9,005 bases of DNA from CAYZFD01 sp964477735 (GCA_964477735.1 CAYZFD010000053.1:1-9005), one strand, 5' to 3'; counted from the first letter of the stretch, positions 1 through 6,745 are shown. The notes: generated by a model from the sequence alone, not told the origin. Translations and numbers: made by a program.

Positions 1-140
1 AGACATAGCACAAAGATAGCCAATGCCTCAGCAATTTCTACCGCCTATTTTTTTTTGTTTTTTGGAATTGAAACCGAAAAATTTATATTGTAAAATTTAA
101 CATTTATTTTTATTTTTGAGATAGATATAACAAAAAGCCC
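1..140. other. AT-rich left-edge intergenic leader
   Basis: No gene can be assigned here. Bases 1-47 are of more mixed composition. They are followed by a T-rich run (T9 at 48-56, G, T6 at 58-63) and then very AT-rich DNA that holds the promoter for the gene at 141. The + strand frame from base 1 stays open to a TAA at 91-93, but its translation has no recognisable family and runs into the promoter, so it is not called. On the minus strand one frame of 1-45 is open but has no ATG, so an upstream gene may begin or end just outside the window. The T-run could be the tail of a terminator for such a gene, but only a weak long-loop stem (about 13-19 with 46-52) precedes it. Confidence 0.5.
88..118 (+). 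promoter_or_regulatory. Bacteroidota-type promoter for the IDO-family gene
   Basis: A TTG at 88-90 is followed after 20 bases by TATTTTTG at 111-118. This fits the Bacteroidota housekeeping sigma pattern (-33 TTG, about 19-20 bases, TAnnTTTG centred near -7). Transcription would start around 122-125, giving a leader of roughly 16-19 bases before the ATG at 141. No Shine-Dalgarno sequence is visible in that leader, which is usual for the phylum. The match is seen in the sequence; the start point is inferred. Confidence 0.6.
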
Positions 141-1562
141 ATGCTGAATCTTGAACGCTATACTGATGGTTTTTTTCAGGTTAATGCCAACAATGGTTTT
201 TTACCGCTTAGAGATCCACTCAAAACACTCCCCAAAAAATATTCGGAGCTTCAAAAAATCATAGACTTTTTGCCACGCCAAACCGATGATGGATTGATGG
301 GTATTTTGGGTGTAGAGGGAGCAATTGAAGCTAAAATTTCTCAGCTCACAAATTTCATAGACGAGGTAAAAACTGAAAAAGACCCATTTATACTTCAAGC
401 CCTTTTTAGGACCTATGCTTTTTTAACTGCTGCCTACACCCTGTCTCCTGCACATTTTCATTTTTTAAAAGAAGGGAAGTATGGCAAAGCCAATCAATTT
501 GTGCCTGCACAATTGGCCATGCCCTTTTGTGCAGTTGCCGAGAAGCTAAAAGTCTTCCCATGGCTCGACTATCACTATGCCTATTCATTAGGAAATTATG
601 TGAAAATCGACCCAAAAGGCGGTTGGAATTGGGAAAACTTAGAGATGGCTGTGAAGTTTTCAGGCATGCCCGATGAAAGAGGATTTATCATGTTGCATGT
701 TGATATCAATCAGCATTCGCCAAAGCTTGTTGGGGCCATTATGGAAAGCCTACAACAAATCAATCACAAAAATAACCAACAACTCAATGAAGCACTTGAA
801 CAGGCTTATTTGGCTATGAAAGCCGTAAACGAACGTCGACAATTGATGTGGCAAGCGTCGAGATGGAAGCACTATAATGACTTTAGAGTATTTATTATGG
901 GGGTTAAAGGCAACGAAGAAATTTTTGGTGATGGTGTCATCTATCATGGAGTAGATGAAAAACCTCGCCAATATAGAGGACAAACAGGTGCCCAAGACAA
1001 CATCATCCCAACAATGGATATTTTTTCGGGGGTCATTCATCACTACCCAGAAAATGAACTTACGCATTATCTTATGGACTTAAGGTCCTATAGACCTGTT
1101 TGCATTCAAAACTTTTTTGAAGATCTCCAAAACGAAATGCATCAGATTCACCCCAAAGGGCTTATGGGTTGGCTAAACGAAAACAAGAACACCTCTGGTT
1201 TGGTTTGGTTGGCCGGTATTATAGAAGAAATCTATTATTTTAGAAATGGCCACTGGCAATTTGTTCAAAAATACATTATGCAAAATACAGCCTATTCTAA
1301 GGCCACTGGTGGCACACCTATCATTTCGTGGATCCCAAACCAAATTAGAGCTGTACTGACAGCCTTAGGTCAGTGTTTGAGTCACATTCCAACCAACAAC
1401 ACATCAACACTCTACAAAAATATTGTGAAAGGATATCCATCTAAAGAAAAACTACTGAACAGACAGTTGAAGATGCTTCATGAACCTGATTACGATGCCA
1501 AAAAGGTTTTTGATTTGAACAAAACACTTAAACTTGAAGATGAACAAAGCTCATCGAAATAA
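141..1562 (+). CDS. Indoleamine 2,3-dioxygenase (IDO)-family haem protein
   Basis: Probable haem dioxygenase of the IDO family, which opens the indole ring of tryptophan to give N-formylkynurenine in the cytoplasm. Family landmarks occur in order: NGFLP (residues 18-22); PFCAVAEKLKVFPWLDYHYAY (128-148), with Y144 aligning with human IDO1 Y126; GFIMLHVDIN (181-190), with F182 at the F163 position and H186 where human IDO1 has S167 and TDO has its active-site His; FRVFIMGVKG (248-257), with R249 at the substrate-carboxylate Arg231 position; GQTGAQ (280-285) for the GGSAGQ loop; H371 in NGHWQFVQKYI as the likely proximal haem ligand; and ATGGT (388-392) for GTGGT. At 473 residues it is longer than human IDO1 (about 403); about 60 residues of the excess follow ATGGT, without a recognisable domain. 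No kynurenine-pathway genes lie nearby. It could be a PrnB-like or other IDO-superfamily member with a different substrate, because the loop sequences are divergent. It has its own promoter and overlaps convergent crtY by 12 bp. Confidence 0.75.
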   Translation: MLNLERYTDGFFQVNANNGFLPLRDPLKTLPKKYSELQKIIDFLPRQTDDGLMGILGVEGAIEAKISQLTNFIDEVKTEKDPFILQALFRTYAFLTAAYTLSPAHFHFLKEGKYGKANQFVPAQLAMPFCAVAEKLKVFPWLDYHYAYSLGNYVKIDPKGGWNWENLEMAVKFSGMPDERGFIMLHVDINQHSPKLVGAIMESLQQINHKNNQQLNEALEQAYLAMKAVNERRQLMWQASRWKHYNDFRVFIMGVKGNEEIFGDGVIYHGVDEKPRQYRGQTGAQDNIIPTMDIFSGVIHHYPENELTHYLMDLRSYRPVCIQNFFEDLQNEMHQIHPKGLMGWLNENKNTSGLVWLAGIIEEIYYFRNGHWQFVQKYIMQNTAYSKATGGTPIISWIPNQIRAVLTALGQCLSHIPTNNTSTLYKNIVKGYPSKEKLLNRQLKMLHEPDYDAKKVFDLNKTLKLEDEQSSSK

Positions 1563-2699
1563 ACGTTTCAACAATGCACTTAAAAAAAGAAGAGGTGGAA
1601 AAGAAGTCATGATTTGAATCTCCTCCCAAAAAGAAGTTTGTTCGTCTAAAAAACGAAATATTTTTTGAGGCTTATTCCGTTGAAAAAGCCGAGTAAACAA
1701 AAGGCTTCCCAGGGCATTATCATGATACAAAACATCTAAAAATAGCAGGTCATATAATCTAAATCGGTTCGAACGGCCAAAGTTTCTGAAATCATTTTGA
1801 GCCTCGAGAAATTGAATTAATTCAGCCGTGTTTCGCTCACAATTTTTAAATGTAAATCCTGTGCTGGCTTTTGTCCAACCGCCTGCCGCACCTATGTTTA
1901 AAATCCGTTTTGTGTTTCTTTTATGAAACGGAAAAGCCGTCATTGGAATGCGTCCTTGTTCTTTGGCCGTAATCGTGTAATGATCCACCCCCAAATCCGT
2001 TAAGTATTCCATGATTGCCTCTTCATATTCTTGTTTGGGCAACAAAGTGGAAGAGAAAAGAGTGTATTCAATCAAAGCTTCATTTTTTGAATTCGGCAAC
2101 ACATACATGAATCTAGTATTCCCTTTTTGAGGGACAGAAAAATCCATAAAGGTGGCTTTTGCTGGGTCAAAAATATCTTTGTCGGTTTTCACAAACCAAC
2201 CTAAAAAATGCTGCTGCAAGAGCGGATACTTGATTTGATTTTCTAGAAAACCCCAATCTAGGATGCTGTTGAAAACCCAAGAAGCCTGTAACTGCTGGTG
2301 AGTTGTTTGCACCAAAACGTGGTCACTCTTTTCCTGAAAGTGAAGCACTTCCTCTTTCAAGAAAAAGAGGTTTGGATTGTTTTTAATTTGTTTGTGCCAG
2401 TTTTCGTAGAGCACCCCACTTCTCAACATCTTGTAACTATAGGGTTCCATCGTCATTTCAAAATGGTGTTGCTTATTGTGAAAACTCAGCTTTTGCCAGG
2501 CATGTGCCACATGGGGATCCCATTGACTTTTTTGTTCTTCCCAAAAACACCAAGTGCGATCATTTGTGTTTTTGTCTTGGGGTTCAACAATGCAAACCTT
2601 TTTGTTTTTAAAAACAGGATGTTTAGACAAACCCACCGCCAACTGAAGACCGGCAGCACCACCACCTGCGATGACATAATCAACTTTTTGCTGACACAT
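1551..2699 (-). CDS. Lycopene beta-cyclase (CrtY type)
   Basis: FAD/NAD(P)H-binding lycopene cyclase that closes the beta-ionone rings of lycopene to give beta-carotene, the precursor of zeaxanthin-type pigments. The N-terminal dinucleotide-binding motif is AGGGAAGLQLA (residues 11-21), ending in an acidic residue at the second strand (VEP, 38-40). NDRTWCFWE (46-54) is the characteristic cyclase motif. EYTLFS (211-216) matches the FLExT-like catalytic region, GRIPM (249-253) the E-x-G-x-IP region, and IGAAGGWTKASTGFTF (269-284) the FAD-contacting C-terminal motif. At 382 residues it is full length for CrtY. The hydrophobic C-terminus (366-379) suggests membrane association. No other carotenoid genes (crtB, crtI, crtZ) are in the window, so it is a detached pathway gene. 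It is divergent from the DtxR-family regulator across 107 bp, and its stop codon lies inside the end of the IDO-family gene. Confidence 0.93.
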   Translation of the reverse strand: MCQQKVDYVIAGGGAAGLQLAVGLSKHPVFKNKKVCIVEPQDKNTNDRTWCFWEEQKSQWDPHVAHAWQKLSFHNKQHHFEMTMEPYSYKMLRSGVLYENWHKQIKNNPNLFFLKEEVLHFQEKSDHVLVQTTHQQLQASWVFNSILDWGFLENQIKYPLLQQHFLGWFVKTDKDIFDPAKATFMDFSVPQKGNTRFMYVLPNSKNEALIEYTLFSSTLLPKQEYEEAIMEYLTDLGVDHYTITAKEQGRIPMTAFPFHKRNTKRILNIGAAGGWTKASTGFTFKNCERNTAELIQFLEAQNDFRNFGRSNRFRLYDLLFLDVLYHDNALGSLLFTRLFQRNKPQKIFRFLDEQTSFWEEIQIMTSFPPLLFLSALLKRLFR

Positions 2700-2706
2700 A
2701 TATTAA

Positions 2707-2741
2707 ATCTTTGATAAAGTTACAAAAAGTTAATCAAAGAT
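2707..2741. repeat. Inverted repeat ATCTTTGAT / ATCAAAGAT in the crtY-dtxR divergent region
   Basis: Perfect 9-bp arms at 2707-2715 and 2733-2741 are separated by 17 bases. Between and into the arms, AAAGTTA occurs twice (2716-2722 and 2726-2732), 10 bp apart. Read on the minus strand these copies are TAACTTT, close to the TAnnTTTG promoter core. The element starts 8 bases upstream of the crtY ATG, so it could be an operator or promoter region for crtY. No protein can be assigned to it from sequence. Confidence 0.35.
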
Positions 2742-2744
2742 CTT

Positions 2745-2764
2745 TTTTTAGTCTTGTCTAAAAA
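2745..2764. promoter_or_regulatory. Candidate DtxR/MntR-type operator, TTTTTAG-N6-CTAAAAA
   Basis: Perfect 7-bp inverted repeat: TTTTTAG at 2745-2751, spacer TCTTGT, CTAAAAA at 2758-2764. TTAG/CTAA half-sites resemble those of DtxR-family operators (the DtxR box contains TTAGG...CCTAA), and the site lies 42 bases before the ATG of a DtxR-family gene. Its centre (about 2754.5) is roughly 50 bases upstream of the inferred start of that gene. It also overlaps a near-match promoter core on the minus strand (TATTTTTA, 2766-2759). It could therefore serve the metal operon, crtY or both. The dyad is observed; its role as an operator is inferred. Confidence 0.45.
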
Positions 2765-2790
2765 TATTTTTATGCTAATACAATTTTTAA

Positions 2791-2798
2791 TAACTTTG
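2791..2798 (+). promoter_or_regulatory. Promoter core TAACTTTG for the DtxR-family gene
   Basis: An exact TAnnTTTG match that ends 8 bases before the ATG at 2807. The transcript would have a leader of only a few bases and may be practically leaderless. No TTG is found at the expected 19-20 base distance upstream (the nearest, 2754-2756, is too far), so a weak -33 or a need for an activator is possible. Confidence 0.4.
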
Positions 2799-2806
2799 TT
2801 AACGAT

Positions 2807-3463
2807 ATGGTAAGTGTTTCAGAAGAAAATTATTTAAAAGCTTTATACCACCTTTCAGATGGTGGTCACCGTTTGGTGAGCACCAACGCGTTGGCCCATA
2901 AACTTGAAACGAGCGCACCTTCGGTTACTGATATGATGAAAAAACTAGATCAAAAAGATTGGGTGCAATATCAAAAATACAAGGGGACTCAACTCACCGA
3001 AGCGGGTCAAAAAACAGCTTTGCAAATTATTCGAAAACATCGATTGTGGGAAGTGTTTTTGGTGGAAAAGTTAGATTTCAATTGGGACGAAGTCCACGAA
3101 GTGGCGGAACAATTAGAGCACATTCATTCAGAGAAATTGATACAGGAACTGGATCGTTTTTTGCGCTACCCCACTCACGACCCGCATGGCGATCCAATTC
3201 CCAACAAAGTGGGCATGATGCAATATAAAAACAAAAGTTTATTGTCTGTTCTAGATGTTAACGAAGAAGCAATTTTGGTTGGCGTGAAAAATACTGATCC
3301 CAGTTTTTTACAATATTTAGACAAGAGATCGATTGCGTTAGGGGATGTTATTGAGGTTCTTCACAAAGAAGATTTTGACCAATCCATGCACATTGCCGTG
3401 GGGAACTTACACCTTAACATTTCAAATCAGATTGCATCAAATTTATACGTTCAAAAAACTTAA
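2807..3463 (+). CDS. DtxR/MntR-family metal-dependent transcriptional regulator
   Basis: Metal-sensing DNA-binding repressor of the DtxR/MntR/IdeR family. The winged helix covers residues about 5-70, with the recognition helix around APSVTDMMKKL (37-47). The dimerisation and metal-binding domain runs from about 72 to 132: KHRLWEVFL (77-85) and VHEVAEQLEH (96-105), followed by DPHGDPIP (125-132), a family signature. H78, E101, E104 and H105 align with B. subtilis MntR ligands H77, E99, E102 and H103. However, MntR D8 and E11 correspond to N8 and K11 here, so the metal site or selectivity may differ. Residues about 145-215 look like the C-terminal FeoA/SH3-like domain of the longer family members. 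It lies 3 bp upstream of the ZIP transporter gene and is almost certainly co-transcribed with it, so control of metal uptake or efflux is the likely job. Whether it senses Mn(II), Fe(II) or Zn(II) cannot be decided from sequence. Confidence 0.9.
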   Translation: MVSVSEENYLKALYHLSDGGHRLVSTNALAHKLETSAPSVTDMMKKLDQKDWVQYQKYKGTQLTEAGQKTALQIIRKHRLWEVFLVEKLDFNWDEVHEVAEQLEHIHSEKLIQELDRFLRYPTHDPHGDPIPNKVGMMQYKNKSLLSVLDVNEEAILVGVKNTDPSFLQYLDKRSIALGDVIEVLHKEDFDQSMHIAVGNLHLNISNQIASNLYVQKT

Positions 3464-3466
3464 TAT

Positions 3467-4291
3467 ATGTTCGATCAAATTCTTTCATTTTTTGAAACCA
3501 TAGATCCGATTTTGGGTGCTTTTTTAGCCACCTTGTTCACATGGCTGCTCACGGCACTTGGGGCATCGATAGTGTTTTTTTTCAAGGAAATGAAGCGCGC
3601 TTGGCTCGACGGCATGCTTGGTTTTACGGGTGGCGTGATGGTAGCGGCCAGTTTTTGGAGCTTACTGGCGCCTGGCATTGAGATGAGCCCTGGAGAAGGC
3701 TTTGTGAAAGTGATCCCTGCAGCAGTAGGATTTTTGTTGGGTGCGCTTTTTATTCTGGCACTGGATCGTATTTTACCCCATCTACACATCAATTTCAAAG
3801 AATCTAAAGCCGAAGGTATTAAAACGCCTTGGCATCGAACCACACTGCTTATGCTGGCCATTACACTCCACAATATTCCAGAGGGCTTGGCCATTGGGGT
3901 TTTGTTTGGAGGCGTTGCGGCAGGCATTCCCGAGGCTTCATTGTCTAGTGCTTTGGTGCTAGCCATTGGCATTGGAATTCAAAATTTTCCTGAGGGCATA
4001 GCCGTGGCCATGCCGATGCGACGCCAAGGAGCAAGTCGTCGAAAGAGCTTTATGTATGGTCAAGCCTCGGCTTTGGTAGAGCCCATTGCGGCGGTCATTG
4101 GTGCTTTGGCTGTTTCTTTCTTTACGCCTCTACTCCCCTATGCCCTGGCCTTTGCCGCAGGTGCCATGATTTTTGTGGTGGTGGAAGAAGTGATTCCCGA
4201 AACGCAATTAGATCGCTATACCGATGTGGCTACTTTTGGATTTATTATAGGCTTTGTAGTGATGATGATCCTTGATGTAGGTTTGGGCTGA
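3467..4291 (+). CDS. ZIP-family divalent metal transporter (ZupT/GufA-like)
   Basis: Inner-membrane transporter of the ZIP family, which generally moves Zn(II), Fe(II) or Mn(II) into the cytoplasm. Eight hydrophobic segments can be drawn at about residues 15-38, 48-68, 82-104, 124-150, 158-183, 196-218, 221-243 and 253-273. The paired transport-site motifs are clear: LHNIPEGLAIG (134-144) in the fourth segment and IQNFPEGIAVAM (171-182) in the fifth. E205 in the sixth segment and EEVIPE (240-245) in the seventh are further conserved positions. The loop before the fourth segment has only scattered histidines (H105, H107, H123) rather than a His-rich tract. Length (274) is normal. The start codon is 3 bp after the regulator's stop, so the pair forms a regulator-transporter operon. 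Its stop codon is one base from the end of the opposing feo operon. The substrate is unknown, but a DtxR-type partner favours Mn or Fe over Zn alone. Confidence 0.92.
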   Translation: MFDQILSFFETIDPILGAFLATLFTWLLTALGASIVFFFKEMKRAWLDGMLGFTGGVMVAASFWSLLAPGIEMSPGEGFVKVIPAAVGFLLGALFILALDRILPHLHINFKESKAEGIKTPWHRTTLLMLAITLHNIPEGLAIGVLFGGVAAGIPEASLSSALVLAIGIGIQNFPEGIAVAMPMRRQGASRRKSFMYGQASALVEPIAAVIGALAVSFFTPLLPYALAFAAGAMIFVVVEEVIPETQLDRYTDVATFGFIIGFVVMMILDVGLG

Positions 4292-4292
4292 A

Positions 4293-4406
4293 TTAGTGGC
4301 AGCCACAATCTTTTTGGCAATGGTCTTTTTTCTTAAATAAGAATTTTCGGATCAAATAAACCAAGGCCAGTAAAACAGCGATAAGGGTCAGTAATAATTG
4401 CATCAT
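4293..4406 (-). CDS. FeoB-associated Cys-rich membrane peptide (37 aa)
   Basis: A 37-codon gene below usual gene-finder cut-offs. It begins with a double Met (MMQLLLTL), has one transmembrane helix (residues about 3-19), a basic stretch RKFLFKKK (20-27), and a short tail HCQKDCGCH (29-37) with three Cys and two His. This layout (helix, positive stretch, CxxxCxC tail) is that of the small FeoB-associated Cys-rich membrane proteins found after feoB in Bacteroidota and other phyla. Their role is thought to be a FeoC-like accessory function in Fe(II) uptake, but it is not well established. It starts 6 bp after the feoB stop on the same strand, so translation is probably coupled to feoB. An alternative start is the second Met. 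Its stop is separated by one base from that of the convergent ZIP gene. Confidence 0.85.
   Translation of the reverse strand: MMQLLLTLIAVLLALVYLIRKFLFKKKDHCQKDCGCH
4296..4315 (+). terminator. Weak hairpin plus T-tract after the ZIP gene
   Basis: GTGGC-A-GCCAC (4296-4306) is a perfect dyad that can fold as a 4-bp GTGG/CCAC stem with a CAG loop. It is followed after four bases by T5 (4311-4315). It lies just past the ZIP stop codon and could end that transcript. The stem is short and the same bases encode the Cys-rich tail of the opposing small gene (HCQKDCGCH), so the dyad may be a by-product of coding. Confidence 0.2.
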
Positions 4407-4412
4407 TTACAG

Positions 4413-6503
4413 CTATAAAAAGATTTGATAGGTAGCAAAAGCCGATAAATAGGCGATAAACGTCATGACAAATAGCTGTAGCACGGGCCACTTCCATCCA
4501 TTGGTTTCTTTTCTCACAATGGCCAAAGTACTCATACATTGCATGGCGAAGGCGTAAAAAATCATTAGTGATAAGCCAGTAGCCAAGTTAAACAAAGGAC
4601 TTCCATCGGGGCGCATTTCTGCAGCCATGCGGTTTTTGATGGTTACCTCATCGTCGTTGCCCACACTGTATATAGTGGACAAAGTTCCAACAAAAACTTC
4701 CCTAGCGGCAAAAGAGCTCACAATGGCGATTCCTATTTTCCAATCATAGCCTAGGGGCATTAGCAGCGGTTCAATTGTTTTGCCAACAGCGCCCAAATAG
4801 GAGTGTTCAAGCTTGTAGGCGTTGATCCACTTTTCATGGGCTTCAGGGTCAAGATTAGGGACTTCGGTGAGTGCTTTTTCTTTGGCCACATCAAAAGTGC
4901 TTTTAGGACCATTTGATGCCATTACCCAAAGTAAAATGGAAATGGCCAAAATGATTTTTCCTGCTTCAAACACAAAAGATTTTGTTTTTTCAACCATCGT
5001 AAAAAAAACATTTTTAAGCAAAGGAAGTTTGTAATTGGGCATTTCAACAACAAAAGAAACCCGATCGGGCTGTTTCAATATTTTTTTGAGTATAGCTGCA
5101 GATAACAGAGCCATTCCGAAACCTATTAAATAGAGTCCCATTAGGGTTAGACCCTGTATGTTTATGCCTAAAAATCTTTGGTTGGGTACAACAAGGGCAA
5201 TTAAGATTAAATATACGGGGAGGCGTGCGGAGCAGGTGGTGAAAGGCACCACGAGAATGGTAATCAGTCGCTCCTTCCAGTTTTCGATATTGCGGGTAGC
5301 CATAATGGCTGGAATAGCACATGCTGTTCCAGAAATGAGGGGTACTACACTCTTTCCGCTAAGTCCATAGCGTCGCATGGTGCGATCCATAAGAAAAACA
5401 ACGCGGCTCATATAGCCCGACTCTTCGAGTATGGAAATAAAGAGAAATAAAAAAGCGATTTGCGGAATAAAAATGGCAATGCCTCCAAGACCTGCCAAAA
5501 TCCCTTCGGCCAATAAATTGGTGAATAGCCCTGGCGGAAGGTTTACTTTGATCCATTCTCCCATCGAAGCGAAGGCACTATCGATAGCGTCCATAGGATA
5601 ACTACTCCAATCAAAAATGGCCTGAAAAATGGTGAGGAGTATCACAAAAAAGATGATGTAGCCCCAGAACTTATGTATCAGAATACGGTCTAAAACACTT
5701 CTTAAATCGGTGGCTTTTTCTGTGTCCACTACATAGCCTTCTTTCAAGACACCATTGATAAATTGATAGCGCTTGATGGTTTCTTTTTGCTGAAGGCGCT
5801 TAAGATAACTCATGGGCCTCATGTGTTGTTGAGAAACCAGATCGAGCTGTTTACGTTCTAGCTTGGCAAAGTTTACATCTTGCGCAATGACCAGCCAAAG
5901 CTTATAGAGCAGCTGATTGGGAAAAGTTTTACGCAAAGATTCGAAATATTCTGGGTCAATTTCGAACATATCGAGACATGGTTCGTCGGAAAGATTACGA
6001 TATTGCGTAATCAGTTCTTTGAGGTATTCAAATCCCTGATTTTTGCGACAACTAACCAGGGCAATTTTTGTTTTTAGGGTTTTTTCTAAATGCGCAATGT
6101 CAAGCGATATTGCTTTGCGTTTCATTTGATCGGCCATGTTAATGACCAAAATAGTGGGAATTCTTAGGTCTTTTATTTGGGTGAAAAGTAAGAGATTTCT
6201 TTTAAGGTTTTCTACGTCTGAGACCACAACCGCTACGTCGGGGAAATCTTTACTTTTTTGATTCAGCATCAACTCAATGACAACACTTTCGTCGAGAGAA
6301 CTTGCATTGAGGCTATAGGTTCCAGGCAAATCTAAAATATGTGCTTTTACACCTCTAGGAAGCTTGCAAACCCCTTCTTTCTTTTCGACCGTGATGCCAG
6401 GATAATTGCCAATTTTTTGATTTAAACCCGTGAGCTGATTAAAAACAGAAGTTTTCCCCGTGTTGGGATTTCCGATGAGCGCAACTTGAATGTTTTTGCT
6501 CAT
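4413..6503 (-). CDS. Ferrous iron transporter FeoB
   Basis: Inner-membrane Fe(II) uptake protein with an N-terminal GTPase domain. The G motifs are complete: G1 GNPNTGKTS (residues 11-19), G2 GITV with T38 (36-39), G3 DLPG (58-61), G4 NMAD (122-125) and G5 SCRKNQG (151-157). A helical insert region covers about 165-275, and the membrane domain starts near 280 with two gate repeats. Conserved membrane motifs include LEESGYMSR (359-367), ISGTACAIPAIMATR (390-404), TTCSARLPVY (422-431, with the conserved C424) and SFAAREVFVGTL (597-608). A long loop (about 530-585) separates the second half. At 696 residues it is a normal full-length FeoB not fused to FeoA. Its start overlaps the feoA stop as ATGA, and the small Cys-rich gene follows 6 bp after its stop, giving a feoA-feoB-peptide operon. 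It probably serves iron uptake under low-oxygen or reducing conditions. Confidence 0.97.
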   Translation of the reverse strand: MSKNIQVALIGNPNTGKTSVFNQLTGLNQKIGNYPGITVEKKEGVCKLPRGVKAHILDLPGTYSLNASSLDESVVIELMLNQKSKDFPDVAVVVSDVENLKRNLLLFTQIKDLRIPTILVINMADQMKRKAISLDIAHLEKTLKTKIALVSCRKNQGFEYLKELITQYRNLSDEPCLDMFEIDPEYFESLRKTFPNQLLYKLWLVIAQDVNFAKLERKQLDLVSQQHMRPMSYLKRLQQKETIKRYQFINGVLKEGYVVDTEKATDLRSVLDRILIHKFWGYIIFFVILLTIFQAIFDWSSYPMDAIDSAFASMGEWIKVNLPPGLFTNLLAEGILAGLGGIAIFIPQIAFLFLFISILEESGYMSRVVFLMDRTMRRYGLSGKSVVPLISGTACAIPAIMATRNIENWKERLITILVVPFTTCSARLPVYLILIALVVPNQRFLGINIQGLTLMGLYLIGFGMALLSAAILKKILKQPDRVSFVVEMPNYKLPLLKNVFFTMVEKTKSFVFEAGKIILAISILLWVMASNGPKSTFDVAKEKALTEVPNLDPEAHEKWINAYKLEHSYLGAVGKTIEPLLMPLGYDWKIGIAIVSSFAAREVFVGTLSTIYSVGNDDEVTIKNRMAAEMRPDGSPLFNLATGLSLMIFYAFAMQCMSTLAIVRKETNGWKWPVLQLFVMTFIAYLSAFATYQIFL

Positions 6504-6727
6504 AGGGTTTCTTTCTCAATTATGATATGCGCTGCGGTTTCGCTTCGAATTGCCACATGACTGCCATTGATGTTGAGGTACATAGGATCTCTAAATGGGG
6601 CCAACTGAAGCAACTCCACACTATTGCCCGGCAAGCATCCCATTTCAATTAATTTCAACGGAATGTGCTCAGTCACAATATCTTGAATTTGCGCTTTTTC
6701 GCCTTTATTTAAATCTTTCAGCGTCAT
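6500..6727 (-). CDS. Ferrous iron transport protein FeoA
   Basis: Small cytoplasmic SH3-like partner of FeoB, thought to interact with or modulate the FeoB GTPase and transport activity. At 75 residues it has the normal stand-alone length. The family motif LKLIEMGCLPG (24-34) corresponds to the usual R-L-x-x-M-G-x-x-P-G block. APFRDPMYLNINGSHVAIR (43-61) corresponds to the second half of the fold (P-x-x-D-P, then the strand ending in the A-x-R motif). Its TGA stop overlaps the feoB ATG by four bases (6500-6503), which indicates translational coupling. It is the first gene of the feo operon, and the palindromic element at 6746-6785 lies immediately upstream. Confidence 0.94.
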   Translation of the reverse strand: MTLKDLNKGEKAQIQDIVTEHIPLKLIEMGCLPGNSVELLQLAPFRDPMYLNINGSHVAIRSETAAHIIIEKETL

Positions 6728-6745
6728 CCGCCTTATTTAGAATCG

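Noticed and set aside
1..93. Open + strand frame ending in TAA at 91-93, possibly the end of an upstream gene
   Set aside because: Only 30 codons are visible, driven by T-rich sequence. It overlaps the promoter for the next gene and resembles no family.
750..1067. 105-codon open frame on minus strand inside the IDO-family gene
   Set aside because: It is an antisense shadow with no recognisable motif and no promoter.
2298..2714. 138-codon open frame on + strand opposite the start of crtY
   Set aside because: It lies antisense to a gene with unmistakable cyclase motifs, and its translation shows no domain or plausible composition of its own.
3475..3972. 165-codon open frame on minus strand opposite the ZIP gene
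   Set aside because: It mirrors a confident membrane transporter gene. The Pro/Ser/Lys-rich product is what the complement of hydrophobic codons yields.
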